From NCBI RefSeq assembly GCF_001700435.1, contig NZ_LYPC01000022.1, forward strand, positions 537,188 to 601,187: a DNA stretch of 64,000 bases, read 5' to 3'. A program made the position numbers and the translations under genes. This DNA is from Paenibacillus pectinilyticus (GTDB taxonomy: Bacteria > Bacillota > Bacilli > Paenibacillales > NBRC-103111). Positions 31,001-40,613 of this stretch are shown here, piece after piece; the stretch's first letter is position 1; the number at the start of each line of letters is the position of its first letter. The notes under the pieces were generated by a model. It was not told where the DNA came from. It saw nothing but the letters and a program-made list of their open reading frames with translations, and did no database searches.

Positions 31001-31585
31001 AACCAAATCATGAATCCGCAGCAAGTTCTGCTCCGTGTCATTGAGTTTCTTTTCGGCTTCACGCTTACGCGATTTATATTTAACGATCCCCGAAGCTTCT
31101 TCAAAGATCCCTCGGCGATCTTCCGATTTGGTACTCAAAATTTCTTCAATTCGGCCTTGTCCAATAATCGAATACGCTTCTTTCCCGATACCGGTATCCA
31201 TAAACAATTCCGTTATATCCTTCAACCGACACGGCTGCTTGTTAATCAAATACTCGCTATCCCCATTGCGATGCACTCTGCGAGTCACCGTAACTTCGTT
31301 AAAATCAAGCGGAAGCGATTGCGAGGTGTTATCCAGCGTCAGCGAGACTTCCCCGTAATTCACTGCACGACGCGCATCACTGCCGGCAAAGATAACATCT
31401 TCCATTTTACCACCGCGCAATGATTTTGCACTTTGTTCCCCTAATACCCAACGGATCCCGTCCGAGATATTACTCTTACCACTCCCGTTAGGACCTACAA
31501 CCGCGGTTATGCCTCGTACAAATTCGAGTTCCGTCCGGTCCGCGAATGATTTAAATCCGGATAATTCGATCCGTTTCAAAAACAT
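28010..31585 (-). CDS. smc: Chromosome partition protein SMC
   Basis: SMC forms the ring ATPase that compacts and aligns chromosome arms with ScpA and ScpB. The 1191-residue protein has Walker A (GPNGSGKSNISD, about residues 32-43), a long coiled coil, a hinge domain around residues 510-670 (including VNPGGSMTGGSL), a returning coiled coil, then the ABC signature LLSGGERALTAIAL and Walker B FCVLDEVEAALD. Length equals the family norm. It lies between rnc and ftsY. Confidence 0.98.
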   Translation of the reverse strand: MFLKRIELSGFKSFADRTELEFVRGITAVVGPNGSGKSNISDGIRWVLGEQSAKSLRGGKMEDVIFAGSDARRAVNYGEVSLTLDNTSQSLPLDFNEVTVTRRVHRNGDSEYLINKQPCRLKDITELFMDTGIGKEAYSIIGQGRIEEILSTKSEDRRGIFEEASGIVKYKSRKREAEKKLNDTEQNLLRIHDLVSELEDQVEPLREQSEKAIRFKELKETLKSSEISMYVHQIDQIYIAWNDATQLLEKLTKEQTELSTIVNQHDAHLEKHRWETRRLEEELETLQESLLGLSEEFEKCEGHGEVLKERKKNYVTNHQQLSTTIAMQEQRKLDKEADLSEQRDKIISIGAQLFEFQAKLTAEEQRLQGVSGGISSSPEDQLKGELLETLNRMAQSRNEIRYAEQQIESIGRRLERLDEERQKWADQRESITRRKQELSAKLEETVADIEKARLQYVQLTQALKSKQGLLDEAQAMVRKWEQKLDALISRRDTMKEMANDYDGFQQGVKEVLKAKTRKDLRGIRGAVAELVKVPANVEIAIETALGGALQNIIVETEADGREAIAFLKRRQMGRATFLPMNVIRGRSISDHESHTLKASKGFVGIAVDLVSFDATYTNIFSSLLGNVVVAESLEDANHIAAKAQYRYRVVTLEGDVVNPGGSMTGGSLQKKSTNLLGRQRQIEELDAEIASSEGQLSGLRSQSSSLKREITDEMLAVEQLRQLGEQQRITEQQIRAELNPLESESRTVEAQLKIDSQDRGALQEERTEFGRKKVESEAALAQLQEEEASLQQAIRDAESSRKASESEKEELQSQLTDLKVKVASTSQEKQSLQDQQRRLQQDLSDVEREIELNRGLLSQLDRDMATLEQETVQQIELLNDLKLRKQQCSESIDFKRAERTEWLQKLEQGENETRTQRVQLKQVEENLHQTEVRVTRLDVELENLLKKLAEEYELGYELAKLRYPVPEDIQGTQQKVREFKREIASLGDVNLGAIEEYARVSERFEFLSSQKDDLIEAKTTLYQVIREMDIEMSKRFKTTFDAIRSHFGVVFAKLFGGGRADLILSEPENMLDTGIEIVAQPPGKKLQNLQLLSGGERALTAIALLFSIIRVKPVPFCVLDEVEAALDEANVSRFAEYLREFSEMTQFIVVTHRKGTMEEADVLYGVTMQEGGVSKLVSVRLEDEEATMTAS

Positions 31586-31646
31586 GGTCTCACCTCAAAA
31601 ATTATTGTAACATATCGCATGTTAAAATAAGAGAAAAATACAAAAA

Positions 31647-31664
31647 AGGCAGCAGCAGCCGCCT
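31647..31664 (-). terminator. Short GC-rich terminator-like hairpin between rnc and smc
   Basis: AGGC and GCCT arms enclosing GGC/GCTGC-rich sequence, followed on the minus strand by TTTTTT. Partial termination here would lower smc transcription relative to the fab-rnc segment; smc may also have its own promoter. Confidence 0.6.
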
Positions 31665-31680
31665 CTTCTGGTTATTCTTC

Positions 31681-32382
31681 CTATCTTTGTACCGCTACGT
31701 TTAATTTAGACAACGCACCAGCAGCAGCCTGCTGTTCCGCCTCTTTCTTCGAACGGCCTGCACCGGTTCCCAGGAGCTCGCTTTCCATATACACTTCAGC
31801 AACGAACTCCCGCTCATGAGCTGGACCTCGCTCATTCACAATCCGGTATTCCAAGGAACCCATATTATGATGCTGGGTATGCTCTTGTAATTGCGTCTTA
31901 TAATCAATCACAAGCAGCTTACCTTCATTGGATATTTTGGCGAAAACATGCTTCTGCAGAAACGTTTTGACCGTTTCGAGGCCTTGATCAAGGTACAAGG
32001 CGCCAACAAAGGACTCGAACACATCCGCCAAAAGCGCTGGACGTGAGCGTCCTCCTGTAAGCTCTTCCCCTTTACCAAGTAAAACAAAGGCTCCAAAATC
32101 CAAATCCTCGGCAAATGTCACGAGCGAGGGCTCGCATACAATCGATGCCCTTAGCTTCGTTAATTCGCCTTCTGAACGCCCTGGATAAGATTCATATAAA
32201 AATTCCGAAACTGTCAATTCCAGAACGGCATCTCCCAGAAATTCGAGCCGCTCGTTATCTTTATGTCCAGCGATTCGATGTTCATTCACATAAGACGAAT
32301 GTGTAAATGCTTGCTTCAGTAACTCCGTTTTGCGAAACAAGACACCGATCTGCTTCTGTAAATCTTTAATTTCACGGTTCAT
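31681..32382 (-). CDS. rnc: Ribonuclease III
   Basis: RNase III cleaves double-stranded RNA in rRNA processing and mRNA turnover. The 233-residue protein has the signature [19 protein letters not shown] near residue 42, a second acidic catalytic site at [14 protein letters not shown], and a C-terminal double-stranded RNA-binding domain ([11 protein letters not shown] to [14 protein letters not shown]). It is downstream of fabF and upstream of smc as in Bacillus. Confidence 0.98.
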   Translation of the reverse strand: MNREIKDLQKQIGVLFRKTELLKQAFTHSSYVNEHRIAGHKDNERLEFLGDAVLELTVSEFLYESYPGRSEGELTKLRASIVCEPSLVTFAEDLDFGAFVLLGKGEELTGGRSRPALLADVFESFVGALYLDQGLETVKTFLQKHVFAKISNEGKLLVIDYKTQLQEHTQHHNMGSLEYRIVNERGPAHEREFVAEVYMESELLGTGAGRSKKEAEQQAAAGALSKLNVAVQR

Positions 32383-32444
32383 ACCTTAACTTTCACCACC
32401 CCGAGAGAATGATATTCCGTTATCTTTCTTCGTAGGAAGGTAAA

Positions 32445-33680
32445 TTATGCTTCAAACTTTTTCATGATGATCGTTGCATTATGTCCGCCAAAGCCGAAGG
32501 AGTTCGACATCGCAATGCCTACGCTCGCTTCACGCGCTGTGTTCGGCACATAATCCAAGTCACACTCTGGATCTTGGTTGTCCAAGTTGATTGTCGGAGC
32601 GATTAAGCTATTCGCAATCGTTAGTCCACAAATCACAGCTTCAACTCCACCTGCAGCGCCAAGCAAATGACCTGTCATGGATTTCGTTGAACTAACTGCT
32701 ACCTTGTAAGCATGCTCGCCTAGCGCTTTCTTGATCGCAATCGTCTCTGATTTATCACCAACTGGCGTCGATGTACCGTGTGCGTTAATGTACGCAATCG
32801 CGTCAGGCGCAATCCCTGCATCTTTGATCGCCTTCACCATACAGCGTGCTGCACCATCTGGGTCTGGGTCTGTCATATGATAAGCATCGCCACTCATCCC
32901 ATAGCCGATGATTTCGGCATAGATGCGTGCTCCACGCTTCTGAGCGTGTTCGAGTGACTCCAGAATGAGTACGCCTGAACCTTCGCCCATGACAAAGCCA
33001 TCACGGTCCGTATCAAACGGACGACTAGCCAAATGAGGTTCTTCGTTGCGAGTTGACATCGCGCGCAATGCACAGAAGCCTGCAACACCGATTGGTGTAA
33101 TCGTCGCTTCAGCACCACCACAGATCATCACGTCCGCATCGCCACGTTGAATCATTTTGAAAGAGTCACCGATGGAATGTGTACCTGTTGCACAAGCCGT
33201 TACGGCTGTGGAGTTCGGCCCTTTCGCACCTGTGACCATCGATACATGACCAGAAGCCATGTTCGCAATCATCATCGGGATAAAGAAAGGTGAAACACGT
33301 TTAGGACCTTTTTCCAACAAAATGCGATGTTGCTCTTCCCATGTGTTCAAACCGCCGATCCCTGATCCTACGGAAACGCCTACTCGCTCTGGATCTGCAT
33401 CTTCCTTCACATTCAAGTTCGCGTCTTTGAGCGCATTCAAGGATGCTGCTACTGCGAATTGAACGAAACGGTCCATGCGACGGGATTCTTTGCGATCCAC
33501 ATAGTCCTCAATGTTGAAATCTTTGACTTCAGCGGCAATCCGCGTTGGGTATTCGCTTACATCAAAATTCTCGATCAAACTCACGCCGGACTTCCCTGCA
33601 GTCAGGTTCCCCCAGAATGTCTCCAAATCTTGACCAAGGGCAGTAACTACGCCCATACCTGTAATTACAACTCTGTTCAT
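32445..33680 (-). CDS. fabF: Beta-ketoacyl-ACP synthase II
   Basis: FabF elongates acyl chains by condensing malonyl-ACP with acyl-ACP. The 411-residue thiolase-fold protein has the Cys-His-His triad: Cys in TACATGTHS near residue 165, His in [11 protein letters not shown] near 305, His in [12 protein letters not shown] near 340. ATG 33680 is eight bases after AGAAGG; a GTG three codons earlier lies in that site. It is within the fapR operon, whereas in B. subtilis fabF is in a separate transcript. Confidence 0.96.
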   Translation of the reverse strand: MNRVVITGMGVVTALGQDLETFWGNLTAGKSGVSLIENFDVSEYPTRIAAEVKDFNIEDYVDRKESRRMDRFVQFAVAASLNALKDANLNVKEDADPERVGVSVGSGIGGLNTWEEQHRILLEKGPKRVSPFFIPMMIANMASGHVSMVTGAKGPNSTAVTACATGTHSIGDSFKMIQRGDADVMICGGAEATITPIGVAGFCALRAMSTRNEEPHLASRPFDTDRDGFVMGEGSGVLILESLEHAQKRGARIYAEIIGYGMSGDAYHMTDPDPDGAARCMVKAIKDAGIAPDAIAYINAHGTSTPVGDKSETIAIKKALGEHAYKVAVSSTKSMTGHLLGAAGGVEAVICGLTIANSLIAPTINLDNQDPECDLDYVPNTAREASVGIAMSNSFGFGGHNATIIMKKFEA

Positions 33681-33737
33681 TTGTACCACCTTCTATGTAG
33701 TATTGCTTATTTTTTGGAGTAATTGAAAATGGAGAGA

Positions 33738-33765
33738 AGTCCCGTCTTTATTAAGAAACGGGACT
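33738..33765 (-). terminator. Intercistronic hairpin between acpP and fabF
   Basis: AGTCCCGT and ACGGGACT form an 8-bp perfect stem around a 12-base loop, 11 bases after the acpP stop. Only a C/T-rich tail follows, so it may attenuate transcription or protect the acpP 3' end rather than stop transcription fully. Confidence 0.5.
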
Positions 33766-33775
33766 CTGTAGACTA

Positions 33776-34009
33776 TTACGTATGAGATTTTATGTAATTC
33801 GTAACTTCTCCTACTGTCGTAATCTTCTCAGCATCTTCATCTGAAATTTCTAAATCGAACTCATCTTCTAATTCCATTACTAATTCAACTACATCGAGAG
33901 AATCAGCACCTAGGTCTTCTTTGAAAGATGCTTCGAGGGTGACTTCAGCTTCATCAACCCCTAGACGATCGACTACAATTCGTTTAACACGATCCAATAC
34001 GTCGGACAT
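33776..34009 (-). CDS. acpP: Acyl carrier protein
   Basis: ACP carries growing acyl chains on a 4'-phosphopantetheine arm. From ATG 34009 (eight bases after GGAGG) it is 77 residues, the usual size, strongly acidic, with the attachment serine in [11 protein letters not shown] near residue 37. A longer open frame upstream overlaps fabG and is not used. It lies between fabG and fabF, with a hairpin downstream. Confidence 0.97.
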   Translation of the reverse strand: MSDVLDRVKRIVVDRLGVDEAEVTLEASFKEDLGADSLDVVELVMELEDEFDLEISDEDAEKITTVGEVTNYIKSHT

Positions 34010-34094
34010 CCGGTTCACCTCCTCATTTGGTATTATACGAGAATCTTTGACAGATTGCCAGTAGGCAATTTCGTGAATCTCATTTTGGAGAAAC

Positions 34095-34835
34095 TTACAT
34101 GTACATTCCGCCATCAACATGGAGCGTTTGCCCAGTCATGTAAGAGGCATCGTCAGAAGCCAGGAATCGAACAACCTTCGCAACTTCCTCTGGCTGCCCT
34201 AGGCGCTCCAGCGGGATTTGCTTCAGCATGTGTTCACGATTCTCGGCAGACAATTTGTCTGTCATATCGGTTTCAATAAAGCCTGGCGCTACGGCGTTCA
34301 CAGTAATGCCACGCGAGGATAATTCTCTCGCTGTCGCCTTCGTTAAGCCGATTACACCTGCTTTTGCTGCTACATAGTTAGCTTGACCCGGGTTACCGAG
34401 CACGCCAACTACAGAAGATATATTGATAATTCGACCGAAACGCTGCTTCATCATTGGACGTGTAACGGCTTTGACACAGTTGAACACACCTTTGAGATTC
34501 GTAGCGATGACTTGATCGAATTCTTCTTCTTTCATTCGCATGATTAAATTGTCTCTTGTTATGCCCGCATTATTCACGAGAATATCAATTTTACCAAAAA
34601 CTTCTAATGTTTGCTTGACCAAATCATCAGATTCTTGGTAGCTGCTTACATCGGCGCGCAATTTAATCGCCTTGCGCCCCATGGCTTCAATTGCAGCTAC
34701 AACCTCGCCAGCAGCCGCTTCACTGCCTGCGTAGTTGACTACAACATCTGCCCCGTGTTCAGCCAAATGCAAGGCAATCGCACGGCCAATGCCGCGAGAA
34801 GCTCCTGTGACTAGTGCTACTTTACCCGTTAACAT
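34095..34835 (-). CDS. fabG: 3-oxoacyl-ACP reductase
   Basis: FabG reduces beta-ketoacyl-ACP with NADPH. From ATG 34835 ([17 protein letters not shown], after GGAGG) the product is 246 residues. It shows the SDR dinucleotide motif GASRGIG, NNAG at [12 protein letters not shown], the catalytic Ser in INISSVVG, and the YVAAK active site near residue 153. The start overlaps the fabD end by 14 bases, so the two are coupled. Confidence 0.97.
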   Translation of the reverse strand: MLTGKVALVTGASRGIGRAIALHLAEHGADVVVNYAGSEAAAGEVVAAIEAMGRKAIKLRADVSSYQESDDLVKQTLEVFGKIDILVNNAGITRDNLIMRMKEEEFDQVIATNLKGVFNCVKAVTRPMMKQRFGRIINISSVVGVLGNPGQANYVAAKAGVIGLTKATARELSSRGITVNAVAPGFIETDMTDKLSAENREHMLKQIPLERLGQPEEVAKVVRFLASDDASYMTGQTLHVDGGMYM

Positions 34836-35772
34836 GATTGTGCACCTCCTGCGTGAACTTGTCCAGCGCTTCCAGGCTGCCAATCGACACGGTTTTCACC
34901 GTTTTATCGACCTTCTTGATCAAGCCCGCTAAGACGGTCCCTGAGCCTAGCTCAATGAACGTATCGACACCTTGGCTGATCAGGTACGTGATCGTGTCTT
35001 CCCATAGAACTGGGGAATACACCTGTTCTACCAACAAGCCGCGAATATCGCTCGGCTGTGTCACAGGACGCGCTGTGACGTTGGCGACAACGGGCACAGC
35101 AGCATCCTTCATCTCGATGGACGCGAGCACCTCTGCGAGGCGCTCCGAGGCTGGCTTCATGAGGGAAGAGTGAAACGGCCCGCTCACCTCGAGCGGGATG
35201 GCACGCTTCGCGCCAGCTTCCTTGCAGCGTTCAACAACCGCTGCAACGCCTTCCTTACTGCCCGACACGACAATCTGTCCCGGGCAGTTTACATTGGCGA
35301 GCTCCACGACGGAGCCGCCGCTGGTGATTGCCGCGCAAAGCTCCGCCAGCGCTCCGCGCTCGGCTCCAAGCACGGCTGCCATGGCACCCAGTCCGCCTGG
35401 GACGGCCTGCTCCATGAACTCGCCGCGGGCCCGCACGGTGCGGACCGCGTCTTCGAACGCGAGCACGCCAGCTGCGACGAGCGCGCTGTACTCACCCAGA
35501 CTATGTCCTGCGACATAGTCTGGCGTGATGCCAGCAGCCTTGAATGCCTCCAGACAAGCGATGCTTGTCGTGAGCAGCGCAGGCTGCGTGTGATACGTAA
35601 TCTTCAATTGGTCCTCTGGACCTTGGAAGATCAGGTCAGACAAGGAAAAGCCCAGCGCTGCGTTCGCGCGGTCAAAATAATCCTTAGCTGCCGGCAACGA
35701 AGCGTATAGGTCTTGTCCCATACCCACGGATTGCGAGCCTTGACCAGGAAATACAAATGCTATTTTACCCAT
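34822..35772 (-). CDS. fabD: Malonyl-CoA:ACP transacylase
   Basis: FabD loads malonate onto ACP. The 316-residue protein begins [19 protein letters not shown] and has the nucleophile serine in [12 protein letters not shown] near residue 91, a conserved arginine in [11 protein letters not shown], and His in [11 protein letters not shown]. The coding DNA between about 35.1 and 35.5 kb is noticeably more GC-rich than its neighbours. It lies between fabH and fabG. Confidence 0.97.
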   Translation of the reverse strand: MGKIAFVFPGQGSQSVGMGQDLYASLPAAKDYFDRANAALGFSLSDLIFQGPEDQLKITYHTQPALLTTSIACLEAFKAAGITPDYVAGHSLGEYSALVAAGVLAFEDAVRTVRARGEFMEQAVPGGLGAMAAVLGAERGALAELCAAITSGGSVVELANVNCPGQIVVSGSKEGVAAVVERCKEAGAKRAIPLEVSGPFHSSLMKPASERLAEVLASIEMKDAAVPVVANVTARPVTQPSDIRGLLVEQVYSPVLWEDTITYLISQGVDTFIELGSGTVLAGLIKKVDKTVKTVSIGSLEALDKFTQEVHNHVNG

Positions 35773-35853
35773 ACGAGAAAAGGATCCCCTTCCGCGATAT
35801 AATTACTTGTCATTTTAAAATAAGAATGAGTTCACACTGCTCTAGCCAGCTTA

Positions 35854-36840
35854 TTACCAAACTAAAGCCGTCGCACCCCATGTGAGTCCGCCGCCAAAAC
35901 CAACTAAGACAAGGCGATCGCCTTCACTTACTCGGCCTTGCTCAGCAGCTTCTGCAAGGGCAACCGGGATAGAAGCAGCCGACATATTGCCGTATTTGTC
36001 CAAGTTGATCATACACTTGTCCGCAGATAATTCCAAGCGATTCAATGAGGATTGAATAATACGCATATTCGCTTGATGGGGAACGAGCAGATCGATGTCT
36101 GTTTTCTCCCAACCCGCTTTGCGTAATGCTTCATCTGCAGCATTCCCCATAATGCGGACCGCGAACTTGAATACCTCGGCACCAGCCATATAAATGTAAT
36201 GTAAACGCTGGTCGATGGAATTTTGCGAAGCTGGATTACGAGAACCGCCGCCTTCAATTTTCAGAAGAGGACCTCCCGTACCATCTGCTCCTAATTCAAA
36301 GGATTTGAATCCTCTTTCCTCAGGTACTTCACCTATAACGACCGCCCCTGCACCATCACCAAACAGAATGCATGTGTTGCGATCTGTGTAATCCGTAATT
36401 TTGGATAGGCAATCTGCGCCAATCACGAGTGCATATTTATATGTACCCGTAGCTATGAAATTAGAAGCATTGGCTAAGCCATAAACGAAGCCCGAGCAAG
36501 CTGCTGATAAATCAAACGCCGCCGCTTTCTTAGCCCCTAGCTTTTCTTGCAGAATGCATGCCGTCGATGGGAATGACATATCCGGCGTAATCGTGGCCAC
36601 GATGATCAAATCGAGTTGATCCGCTGTGATGCCCGCATTGGACATCGCAACCAGTGAAGCCTCGTAGCAGAGATCGGACGTAGCTTGTCCTTCTGCCGCG
36701 ATTCTTCTTTCACGTATCCCCGTTCGGGTTACGATCCACTCATCATTCGTTTCAACCATCGTTTCCAATTCTTGATTCGTTAAAATACGTTCTGGTACAT
36801 ATTTACCCGTTCCGAGTACCCCAACTGGTATTAAGTTCAT
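35854..36840 (-). CDS. fabH: Beta-ketoacyl-ACP synthase III
   Basis: FabH starts fatty acid synthesis by condensing a short or branched acyl-CoA with malonyl-ACP. The 328-residue product has the active cysteine in DLSAACSGFVYGL near residue 113, His in VPHQANMRI, and Asn in INLDKYGNMSAAS. Its ATG overlaps the plsX stop (ATGA). Location between plsX and fabD differs from B. subtilis, where fabHA is elsewhere, and places initiation under the same FapR promoter. Confidence 0.96.
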   Translation of the reverse strand: MNLIPVGVLGTGKYVPERILTNQELETMVETNDEWIVTRTGIRERRIAAEGQATSDLCYEASLVAMSNAGITADQLDLIIVATITPDMSFPSTACILQEKLGAKKAAAFDLSAACSGFVYGLANASNFIATGTYKYALVIGADCLSKITDYTDRNTCILFGDGAGAVVIGEVPEERGFKSFELGADGTGGPLLKIEGGGSRNPASQNSIDQRLHYIYMAGAEVFKFAVRIMGNAADEALRKAGWEKTDIDLLVPHQANMRIIQSSLNRLELSADKCMINLDKYGNMSAASIPVALAEAAEQGRVSEGDRLVLVGFGGGLTWGATALVW

Positions 36841-37841
36841 GTTGTTATATCTCGCTTCCCGCGGCTAATTTCGGCAGATATGGTGCCAACCAAATCATTT
36901 TGTAACGCTATTCTTGCTTGCCGAACGGCATTCTTGATCGCATTTGCATCCGAGGAGCCATGACTCTTAAGTACCAATCCATCAATACCGAGAAATGGTG
37001 CAGCCCCATGTTCATTATAATCCAGCTTTTTGCGGAATTGTGTCAAGCCTGGCTTCAAAACTGCCGCTGCAAGCTTGGTAAATATAGATTTCGTAAATTC
37101 CTGCTTCAAGGCTGAGAAAATGGTGGACGCAGCGCCCTCCAATGTTTTCAACATAATATTTCCAGCAAACCCATCGCAAACAATGACGTCACATTGTGCG
37201 CGCAGCACCTGCGAAGACTCCACATTACCCACAAAATGAATCGGAGCTTGTTCCAATAAAGGATATGCTGTTTTGGTTAATTCATTCCCTTTGGTCGATT
37301 CCGTCCCTACATTCAATAATCCTACGCGGGGCTTCTTCACACCGTGCACTTTGGCCCGATAAATGCTCCCCATAATCGCATATTGGATTAATTGCTCTGG
37401 CGTTGCATCCATGTTCGCACCTAAGTCTAGTGCAAGCACACCGCTGCCATCCATCGTAGGAATCATCGGTGCTAGCGCCGGGCGTTCAATGCCTGGAATT
37501 CTCCCAACGACGAGTAATCCTGTCGTCATGAGCGCCCCCGTGTTCCCTGCAGAAATCATCGCTTCCGCTTCTTTCTCGCGCACGAGTCTTCCTGCGACGA
37601 CCATGGAAGCGTCCTTCTTCCGACGAACCGCTTTAACGGGCTCATCCTCAGCTTCAATGACTTCTTCTGCATGGCGAATCGTCAGGTTATCCGGCCTCTC
37701 TGTGAGGTGGGCTTCAATTGCGGCGCTGTTGCCAACCAGAATGATATGTACGTCCTTCCACTCTTTAGCCGCTGCGAGAGCACCCTCAACTACGATCTTA
37801 GGCGCATGATCTCCACCCATTGCATCAATCGCGATCCGCAT
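36837..37841 (-). CDS. plsX: Phosphate acyltransferase PlsX
   Basis: PlsX converts acyl-ACP to acyl-phosphate for phospholipid synthesis. The 334-residue protein begins [15 protein letters not shown] and has the family blocks [24 protein letters not shown] and [20 protein letters not shown] precedes the ATG at 37841. It overlaps fapR by 17 bases and fabH by 4, indicating tight coupling of the regulator, phospholipid and fatty acid genes. Confidence 0.97.
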   Translation of the reverse strand: MRIAIDAMGGDHAPKIVVEGALAAAKEWKDVHIILVGNSAAIEAHLTERPDNLTIRHAEEVIEAEDEPVKAVRRKKDASMVVAGRLVREKEAEAMISAGNTGALMTTGLLVVGRIPGIERPALAPMIPTMDGSGVLALDLGANMDATPEQLIQYAIMGSIYRAKVHGVKKPRVGLLNVGTESTKGNELTKTAYPLLEQAPIHFVGNVESSQVLRAQCDVIVCDGFAGNIMLKTLEGAASTIFSALKQEFTKSIFTKLAAAVLKPGLTQFRKKLDYNEHGAAPFLGIDGLVLKSHGSSDANAIKNAVRQARIALQNDLVGTISAEISRGKRDITT

Positions 37842-38439
37842 GGAGCTTGTCCTCCCTATCTAGATGTTGCTCTTTCTTCGAATGAAAGATAACAAAGTTG
37901 CCTCTGAACACCGTCTCCTCACCAACATAAGTGAACACCTCAACGCGTGCTTTCCCTTTAGACACGGAGCGCACGTAAGCTTTGGCGACACACTTCTCTC
38001 CTAACTTGACCGATCGTACAAAACGGATATCTGCTGATGCGGTTAAAGCAATCGGGTCGTCGATGACAGCAACTGCCAAGGAGTTGGCTTGCGAGAAGAT
38101 ATGATGTCCGCGAGCAATTTTAGTTCTCGAAAAAATATGATCTTCTTTAATTTCAAAAATCGAAATACCGCTCTGATCCAGCTGTAAGTCAATAACTTCT
38201 CCAATAATTTCATCCATCGGAAGCGAACGTACAGGATCGTACGTTTTGACAGCCATATGTTTCATACGTTCCCGCAGTTCGGGAATTCCGAGCTCTAATC
38301 GATCCAAGCGGACAGTTTGGATACTAACTCCAAACGTTCGCATCAGTTCCTCATCCGTCATAAAAGGGTTTGCTTCAATGGCTTGCAACAGCTGTTGCTG
38401 CCTTAGTCGTTTCGGAAGGCGTTCGATGGTAAGCACCAC
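37825..38439 (-). CDS. fapR: Fatty acid and phospholipid biosynthesis repressor FapR
   Basis: FapR represses lipid synthesis genes and is released by malonyl-CoA. The 204-residue protein has an N-terminal helix-turn-helix ([21 protein letters not shown] in frame, about residues 26-46) and a C-terminal hot-dog domain (residues about 80-190) that binds the ligand. The start is one of two adjacent GTG codons (38439 or 38436) with only a modest ribosome binding site. A FapR-type operator lies over its own promoter just upstream, implying autoregulation of the whole operon. Confidence 0.95.
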   Translation of the reverse strand: MVLTIERLPKRLRQQQLLQAIEANPFMTDEELMRTFGVSIQTVRLDRLELGIPELRERMKHMAVKTYDPVRSLPMDEIIGEVIDLQLDQSGISIFEIKEDHIFSRTKIARGHHIFSQANSLAVAVIDDPIALTASADIRFVRSVKLGEKCVAKAYVRSVSKGKARVEVFTYVGEETVFRGNFVIFHSKKEQHLDREDKLHADRD

Positions 38440-38460
38440 CTTATCTCGTGAGATCTCATC

Positions 38461-38488
38461 TTATTACCAGATACTAAACTGTAGTATA
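38461..38488 (-). promoter_or_regulatory. FapR operator and -10 box of the fapR operon
   Basis: TTATTACCAGATACTAA (38461-38477) is a 17-bp inverted repeat (TTATTA, 5-base spacer, TACTAA) closely matching the known FapR operator form. On the minus strand a TATACT -10 box lies just upstream at 38483-38488, with a weak TTTCTT -35 seventeen bases further, so the operator would cover the transcription start. Confidence 0.8.
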
Positions 38489-38557
38489 TTAAATTTAAGA
38501 CCAAAAAGAAAGCAAAAAAAATAGCACCTCACCTAGGATGAAGTACTATGTCTATTC

Positions 38558-38731
38558 TTATGCTTTTACGATCTCTCTGCTTTTGTAAGTTCCGCAAGAT
38601 TTACAAACGTGATGTGCTAGTTTCAACTCTGCACATTGTTCACATTTCACCATGCCTGGAACTTCCAATTTAAAGTGAGTACGGCGCTTGTCGCGACGAG
38701 TTTTGGACGTTCTTCTTTGAGGTACTGCCAT
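38558..38731 (-). CDS. rpmF: 50S ribosomal protein L32
   Basis: A 57-residue protein reading [19 protein letters not shown], then a zinc-ribbon pair CEQC and CKSCG, ending REIVKA. This is L32 in its zinc-binding form. AAGGAGG lies ten bases before the ATG at 38731. It follows the DUF177 gene by 38 bases; the yceD-rpmF pairing is very widely conserved. The FapR operator of the next operon lies about 70 bases downstream of the stop. Confidence 0.97.
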   Translation of the reverse strand: MAVPQRRTSKTRRDKRRTHFKLEVPGMVKCEQCAELKLAHHVCKSCGTYKSREIVKA

Positions 38732-38769
38732 ATTCAAAACACCTCCTTATACGAATTTCGGGCGTTGCC

Positions 38770-39279
38770 TTATTCTTTGTTAAAAAAGTCCGCGAGACCT
38801 GCAAGCCTAGGATCAATCTTATCCTGCTTACAGCCGCAATCACGTTGATTGCGATTTTCTCCGCACACTGGACATAGACCTTTGCACGCTGAGTCACAAA
38901 GTGGTATGTATGGTAAACCGACCACTACATTTTCTACAACGTAAGGCTCCAAATCGACTTTATCCCCAACAACCAGATGGATATCCTCGTCAAGCTCTGG
39001 ATCTTCCTCTTCTGGTTTTTGCATGAAGACTTCCTTGAACGGAAGCTTAATTGTTTGGTTCGTGTGCGTTAAGCATCGAGAACAACTTAACTCCAAGTCT
39101 AGCGTTAACGTACCGTTAACTTTCACTACTCCTTCTTCATACTTTGCATGAAGATCGGCACGTACAGGTCCGTGGCCAAGAATGTCTGAACGGCCCTCAA
39201 AAGGTTCCGTCAAGTTCATAACTTCGCTCATAGGTACCGACTGCCCTTGCAGAGATAGCTCTCTAAAACGAATTTGCAT
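38770..39279 (-). CDS. DUF177/YceD family protein
   Basis: A 169-residue protein of the YceD family, which is cotranscribed with rpmF and linked to 23S rRNA/ribosome assembly. It carries a first Cys pair (LSCSRCLTH, near residue 70) and a C-terminal cysteine cluster (CDSACKGLCPVCGENRNQRD in frame) that could bind zinc, followed by DPRLAGLADFF, the family's terminal block. It begins with a GGGGTG site at 39279. Confidence 0.92.
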   Translation of the reverse strand: MQIRFRELSLQGQSVPMSEVMNLTEPFEGRSDILGHGPVRADLHAKYEEGVVKVNGTLTLDLELSCSRCLTHTNQTIKLPFKEVFMQKPEEEDPELDEDIHLVVGDKVDLEPYVVENVVVGLPYIPLCDSACKGLCPVCGENRNQRDCGCKQDKIDPRLAGLADFFNKE

Positions 39280-39368
39280 GTTTTTTCACCCCAAACAAAC
39301 AAAGATTATTATATCCACTGCGTATACGATTTGTCAATTTAAATCTATGACTTTGTCATAGATACGCA

Positions 39369-40490
39369 TTATTTCGGAGGCAACGCTGCTAGATATTTTA
39401 AAGCATCTTCCATGGTGCCAATCTCTACAATTTTCATCTTCGTCTTAATTTGCTCGGCTCTTTTGACAGCATCCGAATAATTCTCAATTTTGGTGCCATC
39501 TTTGTACGTTATGTTCTTCGGCGCAAAGAAAATCTCTGCTTTTTCGCGATCCGCGGCAATAATTTTGTGCTCAATACCGCCAATTGGTCCAACCGTGCCA
39601 TCCGTGTCAATCGTTCCCGTTCCTGCGATGCGATAGCCCTTCGTAATATCCTCTGGGACTAGTTGATTGAAAATCTCTAAAGAGAACATCAAACCTGCGG
39701 AAGGACCTCCGATATCACCAGCTTTAATCGTGACCTGCTGGTCCGCCTGATCCGCTTTCACAGACTGCATGCCTGCAGGAACGACGCCAATTCCAGCACG
39801 TTGCACAGTCTCACCCTCTTGCAGAGGAAGCGCTCCAAGCGTAAGCGTGGCTTGCATGTCGACCTTATTCCTCGTATACGCAATCGTGATCGTATCCCCA
39901 GCTTTTTTACCTGCGATGGCATCCAACAGATCTTGTGCGACTTTCACTTCTTTATCGCCTGCTTTTAAAAGCACATCCCCTGGTTTGAGCACCTTTTCGC
40001 CAGCTAAGCCTGGCACCGTCTGAAGCACCATCACTCCCTCAGGCTCAATATGAAAAGGGACCTTGGCTTCGGTATAAGCCGCTTGTATCGCACTTGCTTG
40101 TGAGGTCAGCATGACGTATTCCTGACGTTGCGAATACTCCTGCTCGGACTCTCCCTTCTTGAGAACCGACGTTTTGGGCTCAATTTCTTCATAGGGATGA
40201 ACGAGTCCTACTAAATAATTCACTACATTGGCATCGGCGACACGCACCGTTGTCAGCATCAGTGTGCCTTTCTCTGTGCCTGTGGTTTTGACAATCGACA
40301 CCATGGGCTTAATTTCTTCCGCGGTGCCTGGCATAAAGATAAAATAAGGAAGTCTTACAAAAAACATCACATATAAAATGATGATACCGATAAGCGCAGA
40401 GATTAAATAACGTCTCGTCGACGAACCTCTCGGATATCGATAGGAATCATTCGACCACGCCTGAACTGTACTTTCTTCTTCCCTTTCCAT
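39369..40490 (-). CDS. ylbL: Membrane-anchored PDZ/Lon-type serine protease (YlbL/SepM family)
   Basis: A 373-residue membrane protease. From ATG 40490 (after AAAGGGGA) it has a short cytoplasmic tail, one membrane segment (LISALIGIIILYVMFFV, about residues 27-43), a PDZ domain (about 165-240: GVMVLQTVPGLAGEKVLKPG) and a C-terminal Lon-type proteolytic domain with the catalytic serine in GGPSAGLMFSLE and lysine in GGIEHKIIAA. The homologue lies near coaD/rsmD in Bacillus as well. Substrates are unknown here; SepM in streptococci trims a pheromone peptide. Confidence 0.9.
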   Translation of the reverse strand: MEREEESTVQAWSNDSYRYPRGSSTRRYLISALIGIIILYVMFFVRLPYFIFMPGTAEEIKPMVSIVKTTGTEKGTLMLTTVRVADANVVNYLVGLVHPYEEIEPKTSVLKKGESEQEYSQRQEYVMLTSQASAIQAAYTEAKVPFHIEPEGVMVLQTVPGLAGEKVLKPGDVLLKAGDKEVKVAQDLLDAIAGKKAGDTITIAYTRNKVDMQATLTLGALPLQEGETVQRAGIGVVPAGMQSVKADQADQQVTIKAGDIGGPSAGLMFSLEIFNQLVPEDITKGYRIAGTGTIDTDGTVGPIGGIEHKIIAADREKAEIFFAPKNITYKDGTKIENYSDAVKRAEQIKTKMKIVEIGTMEDALKYLAALPPK

Positions 40491-40613
40491 ACAGGTTCCC
40501 CTTTCCTGTTGCCTTCGCCTGATGTTTTGGCCATTCCAATCCATGTGAAAGCTTGGTCTATTCGTTTGCCTTCTTGCGTACAATGAAGCATGTTCGAAGG
40601 ACGAGGTGATGCT

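Noticed and set aside
35170..35709. 179-codon plus-strand frame opposite fabD
   Set aside because: Overlaps the conserved FabD coding sequence in a GC-rich stretch; no start signal.
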